Made by a program: the position numbers and the translations under genes. This document shows, piece by piece, positions 11,964 through 23,759 of a DNA stretch of 64,000 nucleotides. Location of the stretch: positions 1,302,001-1,366,000 of the forward strand of contig JABYQQ010000006.1 in the NCBI GenBank assembly GCA_022605405.1, read 5' to 3'. Each line of letters starts with the position of its first letter. Position 1 is the first letter of the stretch. The notes under the pieces are model-generated. The model was not told the DNA's origin. It worked only from the letters and a program-made list of their open reading frames with translations, and did not search any database. Source of the stretch: Earliella scabrosa (lineage: Eukaryota; Basidiomycota; Agaricomycetes; Polyporales; Polyporaceae).

Positions 11964-12743
11964 CTTGGCTCCGGGACGGACACGCATACATACGATACAC
12001 AAACGTTGAACCCCCCTAAATCTCCATCTAATCTTCCGAGCGTGTTTTAACTTGATCGCTTTCATAGATGAGTTATACCCCTGTTTCGTTCGCCTTTCGT
12101 TCACCTTTCGCCCTCCTTCCCCAACCGTTGCCACACTGGCAGCTTGCATCGTCCACTTGGACGGTCTGAACTATGACGGAGTTCTTTTGACTTTCTCCTT
12201 TCCTTTTGTCGGGTCTGTTACGGTAGACTGTGGATTTGGGTTTCCGGGCGCGTCGGACTGGTACTGGTGTCAGGAGCACTCGCGGGTACGAAGAATACGA
12301 ACTGCCAATACGCAGCTGCGCGCGAGAGTAGGACGCTGGGGACCTTGACCTATGAGACCAGTGCGTACGTGAAGTACCGGTGAGCTGCGGTTAAGTATCC
12401 GTGGACGCGGCCAAACGACGCGATCGACTCGGAGACGGCCGAGGCGTCGGGGCTCCGACGAGTCGTCACAATCTCCAGAGCCAAGGCTAGCCAAGGCCGC
12501 CTCTCACTAATTAAGCTTTAAGGGCCGTCACCTTGTCCAAATATGCGACAAACCACTGTGGTAAGTAGGCTCTCGGACATATTGTGGACCCCGCACAGGC
12601 TCGAAATGGCGATCCCGACAAGGTTGTTCCGACAATTAGGTAAGTCGGTGAGCCGTATAACTTGAGTCGTGCCCATGGTGAACTTGAAAGAGGCCCCACT
12701 CACGCTCCCTCCTAACGGTCTCCCCCTTCAACACAGCTCGAAC
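11964..12743. other. Intergenic stretch
   Basis: 3' flank of the zinc-finger gene and promoter of coiled-coil gene A. No gene recognised. Confidence 0.45.
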
Positions 12744-13557
12744 ATGGTGCCCAGGATCCGAGTGGTTGAAGACGAGGGCGACAAGCCGCCCTCTCAGATG
12801 CCTCGATACGTCCTGCGGACTCTCCCTCTCCCTCCTCTCGTCTTCTCCTCCGTCACCTTTCACTTCCGACTCACTGCGATGGCGACCGCAACCGCGGCGA
12901 CAAACTCTGTTAACAACTCAAAGGGTGCGCCGCAGCGTGAGTACCTCTTACCCCTTCCGTGCCTACAATGTCACTAAACCGCAAACCAGCTACGCCTAAA
13001 GCCAGTCGGCACACCCTCGGCAAACCAACGCCGTGGGTGGCGGAGCCGATCACAGACAACAGCGTGATACGTGCCAGCACGCCGCGCACGCGCACTCCTT
13101 CTGAAGACTCTAACCCCGGGCCCGATGTCGTAGCGGGCTCGCAGGCGAACATCAAGGCGATCCAGGATACGATCCAGGATGCAGTGCAGAAGGCGATCCA
13201 GGATACGCTGCAGAAGGCGACCCAGGCTGCGGTGCACAAGGCGGCGGATGCGCTGCAGAAGCTCACGCAGGAGGCCAAAACGAGTTGAAGCGTGAGAAGC
13301 AGGTGAGTGCGCGGATGCTCAGCGAGGGCGATGAAGCTCCGAGTCTGACCCGCAAGGAGGCTGCCGTGCAGACGAACCTTGATCGCCTTACGGATCGTAT
13401 CGACGCGTTGGAGGTCCGGCGGGAGCAGGAGCGTCCGCAGCCGGCGCTGCATGGCGGCCAGGGTAGTACTTGGAGTCGAAGCTCGACGTTCAAGAATACT
13501 CTTACCCGCGTCAAGCGATTCCTTAAGACCGGCAAGGGCCCGGGAGACACGACGTAG
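12744..13557 (+). pseudogene. Coiled-coil protein, paralogue A, with an apparent 1-nt frameshift
   Basis: Exon 1 (12744-12936) starts MVPRIRVVEDEGDKPP and carries the block RYVLRTLPLPPLVFSS then VTFHFRLTAMAT. A 53-nt phase-1 intron (12937-12989) leads to exon 2. Exon 2 has a Gln/Lys/Ala heptad-like stretch (KAIQDTIQDAVQKAIQDTLQ) and then hits TGA at 13286-13288, giving 163 residues. The next frame continues without a break to 13557 with coiled-coil content (TNLDRLTDRIDALEVRREQE) and a basic C-terminus (STFKNTLTRVKRFLKTGKG). That tail resembles the end of paralogue B at 34549-35513, so both parts look like one gene broken at the A-run near 13278-13281. It could be a sequencing error, a real null allele or a shortened functional protein. 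Family function is unknown to me. Confidence 0.5.
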
Positions 13558-14328
13558 TAGGAGGGTTCGCAGCCTGCCACACGAATCGCCGCCTTCCTTC
13601 TCGTTCTCCGAGTCCTGATACGGTTCGACGTTTGTGTCCGCTCACTGTCTTTACCCTTGATTGATGTTGTCTTGCAAAGTCTCGACTCGGCACAGTAGCG
13701 TCTCAGGCGGAGCTCAGCGCTCGAATGTATGATACCAGTGGACGATGAAGTCTGTTGTGAGGACCGTGACGAGCTACCGCGGCGCTGGCGCGCTAGCCCC
13801 CCCTTGCACCCTAAGTCGACAGTCCTTCCAAATTTCCTCGTCCTTGAATTATTTCACCACGTTCTGCGATTGCAGCGCGCTGTAAATCCTATGTCGCATA
13901 GGCATCATCATTATCCACGTGAAACTCTTGCGCTCTACTAGTATCTCTGTAGACTTTCCTGCTGCGTCGCGGACTCGCGGCAAGTACTTAATCAGTGCTC
14001 AATTCCTGCACAGCACTGCGGCTTGAACGTTTGAACTTCTAGCCGCCCCAGCCGTATTCGATTGTGTATATGCTAGTAGACAGAGGGTCCAGATCGGAGT
14101 ACAGAGCGGACCATACGAAAACATTCGTGTTTCGCGAGAGGACATGCAGACATGGACGTCGACGAGGATCCACGGGGAGTCTGGAGACATACAAGGCGTG
14201 GTCTGTACACGGCGACGGTGACGTAAACTGGTTTGTGGCGTGGGTGAGGACATTCTATCTGATCCAAGTTCTGGAGTTCTGGACTCTGCAGAGATGCTGA
14301 TACTGAGAAACTGCGCGAACACGGGTAC
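13558..14328. other. Intergenic stretch between convergent genes
   Basis: Shared 3' flanks of coiled-coil gene A (+) and the MFS gene (-). No coding signal recognised. Confidence 0.45.
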
Positions 14329-17300
14329 TTAGCGAATAAAGAAGCTGTGGAGGATCGCGAGCCCGCAGGCGAGCGAGCAGACGATGAAGCCGAGCGGGTA
14401 CCCGGCCGGGTTGTCCTGCACGCTCGTCGACCACAGCTGTCGATGGACGATCGGAGGTGTAAGCGGTACGGGGCGACGGGAGAGAGGATCATGGACTCAC
14501 GGTGCCTCCGAGTATGGGGCCCGCAAAACGGGCGAGACTGACGATGCTCTGCGCGATGCCGTTGGCGAAGCCCACCAGATGCGGGGGCGACACTGGAACA
14601 AATCCAATGATGTGAGCATACGAGATACGGACTCACGGAGGGACGAAACGGATCGTAGGACAAAGGGAGACGCACTGTAGTTGAGCAACACGGAGATCGC
14701 GGTGTAGCTGAAGGTGCTTCCGCAGTACCGAACCGCGCTGCGAGATGGAACAAAATCAAATTCTGTGATCGGCATGTGTTGTCAACGGGTGATAGCTGGT
14801 CGACTTACGTGCTTAGTGAGAGCGCTGCATGTCGAGAAACGGCATCAGTGGGTGCTGTACAAGGATTGGTGCGGGCTAGTCGACGTACCGGCCATGAGGA
14901 CGAGGTTACCGTCGTCGCTTGGACTGGCGAATACTCGATAGAGGATCACGGTGAGGTACGACGGGATGAAGAGCATCGAGCCGATCCGGAACATTGACAG
15001 GTGGGAGAATCGTCCGCGCGGCGGCCTAATGCATCATGTCAATCAACAAAGATCCACGCATACGGGACTTGATCTCGGGAGCAGAGCAGACATACCCAAT
15101 GTTTCTAGCATCAACCAGGACGGTCAGACAACGAGGTGCGCTACGAACGCAGGTACGAGGACTCACGGATACAATACAAACTGATATGCGATCTGCGCGA
15201 GACACATCAATGCAACTGTGACCATCAGTTCGCAATCATTCACGGAACCAGCACAGGGGGATCGGGACGTACTGAGCTGTGAGAAGTGGCCAGCGTTCAG
15301 GTTCAGACCGCCCGAAGGGTATTTCCTGTATGACGTTGAAGCAGCTCAGCTACCCCGACTGTGCGCGGAAAGGTTGAATGTACAACTCACGAGACGAGAT
15401 ACAGGTAAAACACCTGGTCGTGCGTCGTCGAGTGAAGAGCCAGCCACCCATATTGCAAGATGATCTGCAGCGGTAGCTGGCTCCACAACGACGGCTCCTT
15501 CTCAGAGACGGAATCCAACGCAGGGCTCGCGGAGCGGGATACGAGCCGCGACTCTGCGATTGGTGCCAGCGCGTCCAACTCCTCCGCTTCGGCCTGGGCG
15601 AGCAGCTGTTGTGCCTCTAGAACGGCGGGAGGGGTGCGCACACCGACGTGCGAAAAGATTGGCGGGACAGTCGTGGACGCCCGCCGCAGAGGTAATTCGT
15701 CCTCCTCGATTCCCCCAGGTACTAGCGACGAAGAGCCCCGACGGAGATTGGAGAAGCGGCGGGCAGAGGAGGACGGTCGACGAGGAGCGTTCCTGAAAGG
15801 GGACGGGCGCAAGTTGCTCGTGGACGGACGGTGAGAACTGCTCGCAGTGGGATGGCCAGCAGCGGAAGAGGAGACGCGTCGCGAGAACCTATTGTTCCGC
15901 GGCGTTGTGGTCGAGGGTGCACCAAACACGTCTTCGTCGTCATCTTCGTCCAGAATGGCTTGCTCGTTGTCATTGTCGGTATAAAGCTGCTGATCGAATT
16001 CCTCGTCATCGCTCTCCTCGAAAGGATCCTCGTTGTCCGCGTTAATGGCCGCCGCGACCCACAAATCGGCAATGTTCGTAACAGCGTTCTCGTTTGCCAT
16101 GAGCAAGCGCTGCGCAAAATTGAGGTCGCTCCCCGTAGCTACGCTAGACGGCGCCCCATCGTAGTTGCTCTCGCGTCTCCGCCGGATCGACAATGCAGCG
16201 CTACCGCGTCGAGTCGTCGCGCTTGCAGCGCTGGCAAGACGATTCCTGTACGAGCCACTGTATCCGTACGCAGACCCATTTGCTCTGCTCACCCGAGAGA
16301 ACGTGCGCTGCTTCGTTCCCCGTGTCGGCGTCTCAACGAGAGGGACGGGCGCCTCCATCGGAGTTGGAGGAGCAGGGGATGCCTGTGCAGCCTCAGGAGA
16401 CGCTTTGGAGAGGTATCCAGAGACCTTGTGACGGATGGAACCGTAGAAGCTACGCTGCTCCGGCTCGTCGAAATGGGGTGTCGCAGGCCGCGATTCCTCT
16501 TCTGGGATACTGGTCAATTTCTCGGGAGGAAGGCGGATGGCGCCTTCTCTAGGACCACAGTCAGGACCGAGGAACAGAGAGAGTACAGAACCTAGAGGAG
16601 AGTCAGTCCAAAAAAGACGGTTTACTGTACTAGTGGACTGACCTGTGAATGTTACCGATGCTGCAACACAGCATGGCAGGAGATACGGGTATTTCACGAA
16701 GAGAGGCACCTTCTCGAAGACACCCGGCCACTTCTTCGCCGGGTTCTCGACTGCGAACGGACCCAAAATCAGCGTATAGGCAGCCATGGCGACGAGTGAC
16801 CTCACACGTTCCGCCTACAATAGCACCAGATACACCACCGAAACCCCAACAGAACCTACGCCGACTGTCAGCATGACGACGCTCGTTGAGCTCCAGGACT
16901 CACCCCAGGATTGCATATGCTCGGCCTTCGTTACTCTGGTCGGTGATAGACGCGACACATCCACGGGCAACACCGATAGCACCAGCGAATACACCCTGCA
17001 TGAGACGTATCGCAATTGCCTGCTGTATCGAGGTCGAAGTTCCGAACAAGCAGCAGGTTACAGCGCTACCGAGTAGCGACACGGTCAACACAAGTCGCGG
17101 GCTGTGTTTGGCAGCAACAGTGGCCTGGACTACGAATGAGCGAGGTGCATAAAGGAATGACCGAAGCTTATGACATACCCATAATAGCGATGTGAGGAAC
17201 TGCGTCAAGAAGAACGTTGAGACTGTTGTGTTGATATGCGTCAGCCCCATAGATACCAGGTATTGGCTGTGCTCGGGACATGGCGACGCAAGGTGTATGA

Positions 17301-17865
17301 TTGCAACGCAGGCATGATGCAACTCACCAAGTAACCCTGTCCAGTATCCTACTTCTGACTCTTCGTGGAACTGATCAAAGCCTGAGCAACGCGCCACACT
17401 ATCTCAATCGTCATAGCATGCACGGATATAGTTAGGACGCACCTTCGACCATGAAAAGCAGAAACGGTGCGGACACATTGGCTGACAGGAACTCTCCGAG
17501 CATGGTCTGTTATCGCACCTTCAGTTCCGCGCACGTTCTCGCTCTATAGACCTGGGAAATGGGCATACGATTGACAAGACAATCATGGAGAGGATGGGCA
17601 GCGGAGTGGCATACACTTCACCCGGTGCTTGAAGTGCACTTGGAATGGCTGGTCGCTCGGGTGTCGGTGTAATGCCACTCTCTTCGTCCCTTTCTCCGGT
17701 TCGACTCCATCGGCTCAGGATGCTGGGTTTGCGCACGAGACCGGAGAAAGACACTCGCGCACTCGGACGCCGAGTCCGTTGTGCATCCTCAGGTTGTGCT
17801 TGTGTTGAATCAGAGTCAACATCGAGTGCAGAGTCGCCTGGTCCGAAGACACGCCTGGGTGGCAT
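14329..17865 (-). CDS. MFS transporter with long acidic central loop
   Basis: About a dozen exons on the minus strand read in frame from a Pro/Ser/Arg-rich N-terminus (MPPRRVFGPGDSALDV) to TAA at 14329-14331. Segments in order: PLPILSMIVLSI; MLGEFLSANVSAPFLLFMVEG; VSTFFLTQFLTSLLW; HSPRLVLTVSLLGSAVTC; IAIRLMQGVFAGAIGVARG; AYAILGFCWGFGGVSGAIVGG; YPYLLPCCVAASVTFTG. Then comes a cytosolic loop of roughly 270 residues with Arg/Ser-rich and acidic runs (NEDPFEESDDEEFDQQ, ILDEDDDEDVFG). The second half of the transporter follows, ending GYPLGFIVCSLACGLAI. The two-halves-plus-loop plan resembles the fungal MFS group that includes yeast YCR023C, an orphan vacuolar-membrane protein. Substrate is unknown. 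The exact start is uncertain; an in-frame ATG also exists at 17955. Confidence 0.8.
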
Positions 17866-18485
17866 ATTGGGGCTTGTCGAACCAACAGCGATAACTCGCT
17901 CTACTCGCCGAGATGAGTGCTGGGACAGAAGTACTGCGGCAAGTGAGCAAGACAACAGCAGTTGGCCTCAGCGTCCAAAGGGTCGTTATCGTCGTCGAGT
18001 AAGGAAGAGATGGCTGTACAGAACGAACTGTACCCAGATAACAGTGGAACGGTGCTCGGCCAGTGGCCACTGACGCGGACGCGCCCAAGTCTCTCCCTGC
18101 ACGTGACCTCTTTATCGGACCGCGTTGCCGAACCACAGCCTACAGGCGCCCACACACTTCAGGCCAAAAAGAGGCTTCCTGCCAACTTCCAAGTTCATTA
18201 ATGAGGTACAAGTAACTAGAGGCTGGCATGCGAGTTTGAGATTCATCAGGTATGGTCGATCAACTGAACTATCACGTTCTCGACTACGAAACTAAAAGGT
18301 TCTGTTAGCTGACTGTCATCATACGTGTACTGACCACTGCATCAGGGAACCGGCACTGAGTATGGTCATAGATGGTAGAACCCTTCGAGCATGATAGGGT
18401 CCGTAAAGTGAATTCTTCCCACGATGGACCTTGCCTTACCCCAGTAGAGAGTGCTAGAAATGCGACGTGTGCGACGGTTCTCTGT

Positions 18486-18540
18486 CATAGCTCCCGTGGG
18501 CTATGGTAGCGCGTGATAGAGCTCACGGGCGCTCTCTATC
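18486..18540. other. Pair of short hairpins with complementary loops
   Basis: Hairpin 1 is catagc-tcccgtgg-gctatg (18486-18505). Hairpin 2 is gatagag (18515-18521), a 12-nt loop, then ctctatc (18534-18540). The loops carry cccgtg and cacggg, which are perfectly complementary and could form a kissing contact in RNA. An alternative stem, tctatc/gataga (18535-18552), competes with hairpin 2. Biological meaning is unproven. Confidence 0.35.
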
Positions 18541-18949
18541 ATCCTCGATAGAAGGCGGGCGGGCTCGACGATCCACTACAGAGGCCTCGGGGACGTTCTA
18601 CCGCGCACGACGGATTCTATCACATTCGATTGTCTCTATAGTGGGTGGTAATATTTGTGGCCGAACCTAGGCATTCACAGCGGATAGATTTCAGGGATCC
18701 TACTCAGGCCATGCTCGAGATGAGATTAAATGACAAATATATTAATCGGCGGTGCTACAGTTACATGTGCGGAAGCAACAGCTATTGACTACGATGAGTA
18801 CCTGTAACACAGTAACAGTACACGGAAGGAGTCATGGACTCACCGAACCATATGCGACAGATGCAACGCAAGCACATCCCCGACTGAGATAGACACAAGA
18901 CGACACCGTAAGCCGAGCACGAGTGTTGAGCCAGAGCAGCGCGAGACGA

Positions 18950-19130
18950 TGCGAGACGAGTACCAGACGGCGCAAGATGAGCCCCAGACGACCCGAGACG
19001 GACACAAGACGTGAGACAAGCACGAGCAATGCGAGAGAAGCACAAGCGACGCGAGAGGAGCGGAAGTCGGTCCGGGATACACACAGGCAAATGCGACGAG
19101 CACAGGTAGCGCGCGGAGTGAACACAGCGG
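18950..19130. repeat. Degenerate purine-rich tandem repeat, unit about 20 nt
   Basis: Successive units resemble gcgagacgagcac/agacg variants, e.g. cgcgagacgatgcgagac, ccagacggcgcaagatga, cgagacggacacaagacg, gcgagagaagcacaagcg. All three minus-strand frames are open across part of it, as expected for low complexity. Confidence 0.45.
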
Positions 19131-22100
19131 ACGCGAGGGGGGCGACAGTGGACACGGCATGAGCCTGAGGTTGCAAGAAGCATGGCAGCTTACCAGAGGA
19201 GACCTTCACAAGGGGGACGCGCGCGAGCATCAGCACACAAGACGCACTCGAGCACACAGTCGAAGGGGAACACGGGTGAATGCGAGAGGAGTTTGGGCGG
19301 GTAGACATGCGGCATGCACAGATACGAGGTGAGGGCTTACCTGCATGCTAGCGAAGCACGCTATATGCGCGCAGAAAGCGCATATAGTCACAACTAGGTC
19401 AGCGTGCGACAATGCATACTACTTACAGGGCCCACGTCATGATCATCCTCGTTATCCGACGTCCTCCTTACTAAGTAGTATCGCGCTTGGGTTGTGGCTG
19501 GTTGTGGTCGCGGAGGGTGCAGAATAGAAGGGGAAGAGAAGGGAGGCGAGCAAGACGAAGAGCGAAGAAGCGGATTATATAGTTGCTGGGGCATTGGGGA
19601 AGCAGATGTCCCCATGCCCCGACGCTCGCTGAGAGGAGGGCACGATGACGTCACAAAGTCCTCATGCGGTCATACCCAGCAGACGGGCGTCTAGCGCTTG
19701 ACGACTCAGCCTCGTCCGAGTCTTGCTCCGACAACCTCCTGCCAGTTTGCGCTCTCTCAACGACACTCTGATGCGCTCTATCTCTGCTAGCAGAAGAATC
19801 GAAACACGGCGAGCGACCATCGGCCTCGCAAGGATTCGGAACCAAGTTGAGAACTCATACAGCCAGCAAAGACAGGCCGCCCCCGCGGTTCTCCACCGAC
19901 CCGGAGGACACGACTCGTCACTGAGCGGAATCACAGAGCACGGCGAGGACTGGGCGTGGTGAGTACACATATCTACCATGGGAGTAGGTTGCGATGAGTA
20001 CAAGGGGCCGATACGTACGGTATTGAGGCAGGCAGACCGCCGCGCGGGCGTCGATATGGACTGGGAATGGATAGTATCAGCTGTATGCGCTTGCGTAGGA
20101 CTTCGGAATGAATGCTTACTTCTCCTGAAGTTGGTCCAAAGGTGCTCTGTACTTAGGTTGTACTACTGTGCTATCACGTCGTTCTTCCCGACTTCCTCGA
20201 GCTCTCCTGCGGACCCTCTCAAGCATGGGATTCAGTAGGGGATGATAATGAATCATCCTACTTGTGTCTTTTTGTCCATTCAAACCCGAGCTCGAGTTTG
20301 TTCTGACCAAATATGACATACATTCATCGGACTTGACTTTGCTCTAGCAACAGTGCGCGCGTTCGAACACCATCTACCGTACAGCCGCGGGCGCGATGAC
20401 ACTCTACCATTGCCCGTCGACCCGACAAGCGCCTATCACATATGCCAGAGGTGCGGCGGCCATTATCAGGGAAGATCGTTGCTTGCTCAGTTCCCTGATG
20501 TGTTCCCTACTTGAAGACTTCTAGGGAAACATTTCTGCCAGATCTTAAGGATGCTCAAGGCTCCGAAGTCGAAGTCAGAAGGGCTGAGCCCACCTTGCAA
20601 GGCCACGACCTTGCAACCGCCGCGGACCTTCCAATTCTTTATCATGGCCATAGGTTTGCTAGATATAACGAACTTGCGTTATGTGGCATTGTGCAGCACC
20701 GCCCGATATACTCCTCTGTCTCCACGTTTCGGAATCGGAAGTACACCAGGTGACATCTGATACTACCAATCCTTAACGTTTTGTCTGTTCAGAGCCCACT
20801 GTACTTTGGCTAACTCAACGTTCATTTCCACAAGGCTAGCGTGTCTCCGAGTCCCTCAGAGTCCTGGCCATGTTTTAGGGTTGGAACAACACACTGCGTC
20901 TATAGAACGGCCGGTACCGTACCCTGAAGCGAATATCGGCCACTATATGACGTGGTGTGTCATGATCTGTTTCACTAGTATGCTGCGTGTACTGAAGAGA
21001 CGACTCGGATGCACTAGGGTTGCCTACGTCAATGAGGACCCTGGCCACGCTGCTCCCGTCATTCGCAGGATCGCGGGATTGATATCCGGACCCCCGCCTC
21101 TGATGCAACTGTCAATCCATATTGACGATGGCGTAGGCTTTACATTCGGAGCGTTCAGCACCGCAAGGTACTCTGCGATCTCAAGTGCTGATGTTGACAC
21201 AGTTTCGGCCACCGGAGCCGCGCACTTACATAGATGACATTGTAGCGTCCCCGGTCCTACACTCCACGGTTGGTATTCATTCTTCAAACATACTCGTTCC
21301 TGTAAAGATTGATTGAAGTTGGAGCTCAAGGCTGGCTAATGGTCGTATCCCATTTCTTGGACTGTCTCTCTCACGTTCATATTGCATCCATAACAGTCCG
21401 ACTTCGCCAGGGAATAGTCGAAAGATCATCCCTGTTGCGAGATCGGTAGGAGATCCCCGGATCTCAGCCTGACCGCGTTTATTCCCCCTGTCTTCGTATT
21501 TCTCCATTCATACGTTTCCTCTCATGAAATTTCCCTTGCTTGGGAGAGATGTTCGTAACCTTTTCCGGAGCGCTTAGTTCGCAGTTAGCTGACTCAGATG
21601 CTTCCAGGTCGTTGGATCCCTGTCCCGCCGAAGCTGACGGGATATTCACAAGACCTATCCTCCGCTCTACTGTGCTACACCTTACGAACGCATCGTGCGA
21701 CAGAAGCGTTAACTGCTTCGGGATTGCGGACGTCTACAAATTGTGCATCCCAGGCCCGCCTTTCCCCTGTCGGCCGTCACCTAGACTGTTCGTTTGTGGA
21801 CCTGGTTCCGCCAAGTTGATGTTTGACATCAACGACCTCGTAAGTCCTTCTATTTCTCCCTCGTCATGCTCAGCACTCACAGCTGATTTTCCCGTGGAAC
21901 CCTCCCTTATTGTGAATCGGACACATTCGCGTACGTTTCACCCGCCGTCAAACCTAACCGATCCTTCTCTCATTTCGTTAGACCCGTACTGCGCGTGCGG
22001 GATCTCATGCCGAGACCGACCTCTCCTTCTCATCGCGCCCGTAGTTCTGCCAGGACCCACGGCCCAGAGGTTCCATTGCCCCTCGTTGCGGGTCCACATT

Positions 22101-22311
22101 TTCTCCCAATTTATTCCGATTCCTGGAGGCAGTACGCTGTGGCTCACCCTGCTGAATCTGGACGACCTCCACACCGTCGTACGACATAAAAGCCTTCAGG
22201 AAATCAGTACCATGGCATCGCCATCGTTCTACTGCACTGGCCGCACCCTCCTTCGCCCCATCCCGCCTGCAGCTACTCGCTTGCCCACCTCCTCCCGCTA
22301 CCTCTGATATT

Positions 22312-23759
22312 ATGACCGTCACCATCTCTACCCACTCTCCGGCGCCGAGGATAATCTTCCCCGACCTCATCTCGCTCTGCCCATGGGCCCTCCGAATCAA
22401 CCCCAACTACAAGCTCGCCTCAGAGGAGTCCAAGCAATGGCTGCTCTCCGGCTGCAAGCTGAGCAAGAAAAAGCGCGCGGCCTTACACGGTCTCAAGGGC
22501 GGACTGCTCACCGCGATGTGCTACCCGCTCGCCGACTGCGCCCAGCTCCGCACCTGCTGCGACTTCATCAACTACCTCTTCCACCTCGACAACATCTGCG
22601 ACGAGATGGACGACCGCTCGACCGTGAGCACCGCGGCCGAGGTGCTCGGCGCCCTGCGCGACCCGCACGGCTTCCGGCCTGCGTCCGCAGTAGGAAGGCT
22701 GACGCAGTGGTGAGTATCCTCGTGGCCGGCCCTACCCCAACGGAACCCACGCAGAGCCCGTCGGCTGATGGGTTCGGGTTCTCCCGTTTGCCTGTGTTCT
22801 TCCCTTGAGCGGCGGCCCCATGCTTATTGCTACCCTTCTTCCCCTTTCCCACTTGCTACAGCTTCTGGCGCCGGATGGCCGAGACTGGGTCCGCGGGTGC
22901 GCAGAAACGTTTCATCGCGACGTTCGAGCTGTTCTTCCGCGCGGTCGCGCAGCAGGCGAAGGACCGCGCGTCGGGCAACATCCCCGACCTCGAGTCGTAC
23001 ATCGCCATGCGCCGGGACACGAGCGGGTGCAAGCCCTGCTGGGCACTGATCGAATACGCCAACAACGTGAGTCTATCCCCTCCCTCTTCTCAGGCAGTAA
23101 AGCCTCCGCGCCAAGATGTATCTCACGCGCTAGCTGATTAGCTGGACCTGCCGGACGCTGTGATGGAGCACCCCGTTGTGCTGGGGCTGGGAGAAGCCGC
23201 CAACGATCTGGTCACGGTGAGAGTGTTGGCTGGTCGCCCGGGATGTGAGTGTGTGCTGATTTAATGCTGCTCGTTCTAGTGGTCGAACGTACGTCTTCTC
23301 CCGCAGAAGTGCGGTCTGGGCGTGGTACACGTATACTAATCCTACCGTCGGCATCACAGGACATCTTCTCGTACAATGTCGAGCAAGCGAACGGTAAGCA
23401 AGGAGTTCGACACGAATGGCACCGTCTTCTGATCTGATGATCATGGCTCGCGCGGAACAGGCGACACGCACAACATGATTGTGGTCGTGCAACATCAAGA
23501 ACATCTCGAGCTCCAGGAGGCCGTCGACTACGTCGGAGATCTCTGCCTCAAATGCATCGACCGCTTCGAGGCACTGCGCCGGTCCCTTCCGTCCTGGGGA
23601 CCAGGCATCGACGAGCAGCTGGAAGTCTACGTCGACGGCCTCGGCGACTGGATGGTGGGTAACCTCGTCTGGTCATTCGAGACCGAACGGTACTTCGGCG
23701 TGGAAGGCAGACAGGTCCGCCACGACTTATCAGTCGCCCTTCTTCCACGTCGCAAATGA
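22312..23759 (+). CDS. Sesquiterpene synthase (class I terpene cyclase)
   Basis: Six exons (22312-22709, 22862-23066, 23142-23216, 23280-23288, 23360-23393, 23461-23759) give 339 residues, the standard size for basidiomycete sesquiterpene synthases. The protein opens FPDLISLCPWALRINPNY, typical of the group. The first metal site reads FHLDNICDEMDD (D-N-x-x-D, or D-E-x-x-D two positions on). The NSE triad is NDLVTWSNDIFSYNVE, i.e. NDxxSxxxE, and the RY pair is in FETERYFG near the end. These bind the Mg-diphosphate of farnesyl diphosphate and start ionisation and cyclisation in the cytosol. Exon 4 is only 9 nt (Trp-Ser-Asn) and lies directly before the NSE Asp. The HLDN-type first motif recalls clade III, 1,11-cyclising (protoilludene-type) enzymes; that is an inference. 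No P450 or other tailoring gene is recognisable nearby. Confidence 0.93.

Larger units (their letters stand above)
17866..22311. other. Gene-poor region (4.4 kb)
   Basis: No gene recognised on either strand. It holds two short hairpins (18486-18540), a degenerate purine-rich tandem repeat (about 18950-19130), and a CT-rich segment from about 21540 that is probably the terpene synthase promoter and leader. On the minus strand, donor-like sites (gtaagc at about 19337 and 19190, gtgagt at about 18847) and an acceptor-like ctcag at about 19165 could belong to an unannotated spliced transcript. No convincing protein results from joining them. Confidence 0.45.

Noticed and set aside
19723..19962. 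Possible small plus-strand gene (79 codons)
   Set aside because: Some helix-like content, but no start context, homologue or clear downstream exon could be found.
20806..21237. 143-codon plus-strand frame in the gene-poor region
   Set aside because: No recognisable motif, no intron support and no partner exons; left as intergenic.
21540..22307. Open frame of 255 codons ending just before the terpene synthase start
   Set aside because: It lies in pyrimidine-rich promoter and leader DNA, has no recognisable domain, and ends five bases before the synthase ATG. Long chance frames are expected in such composition.
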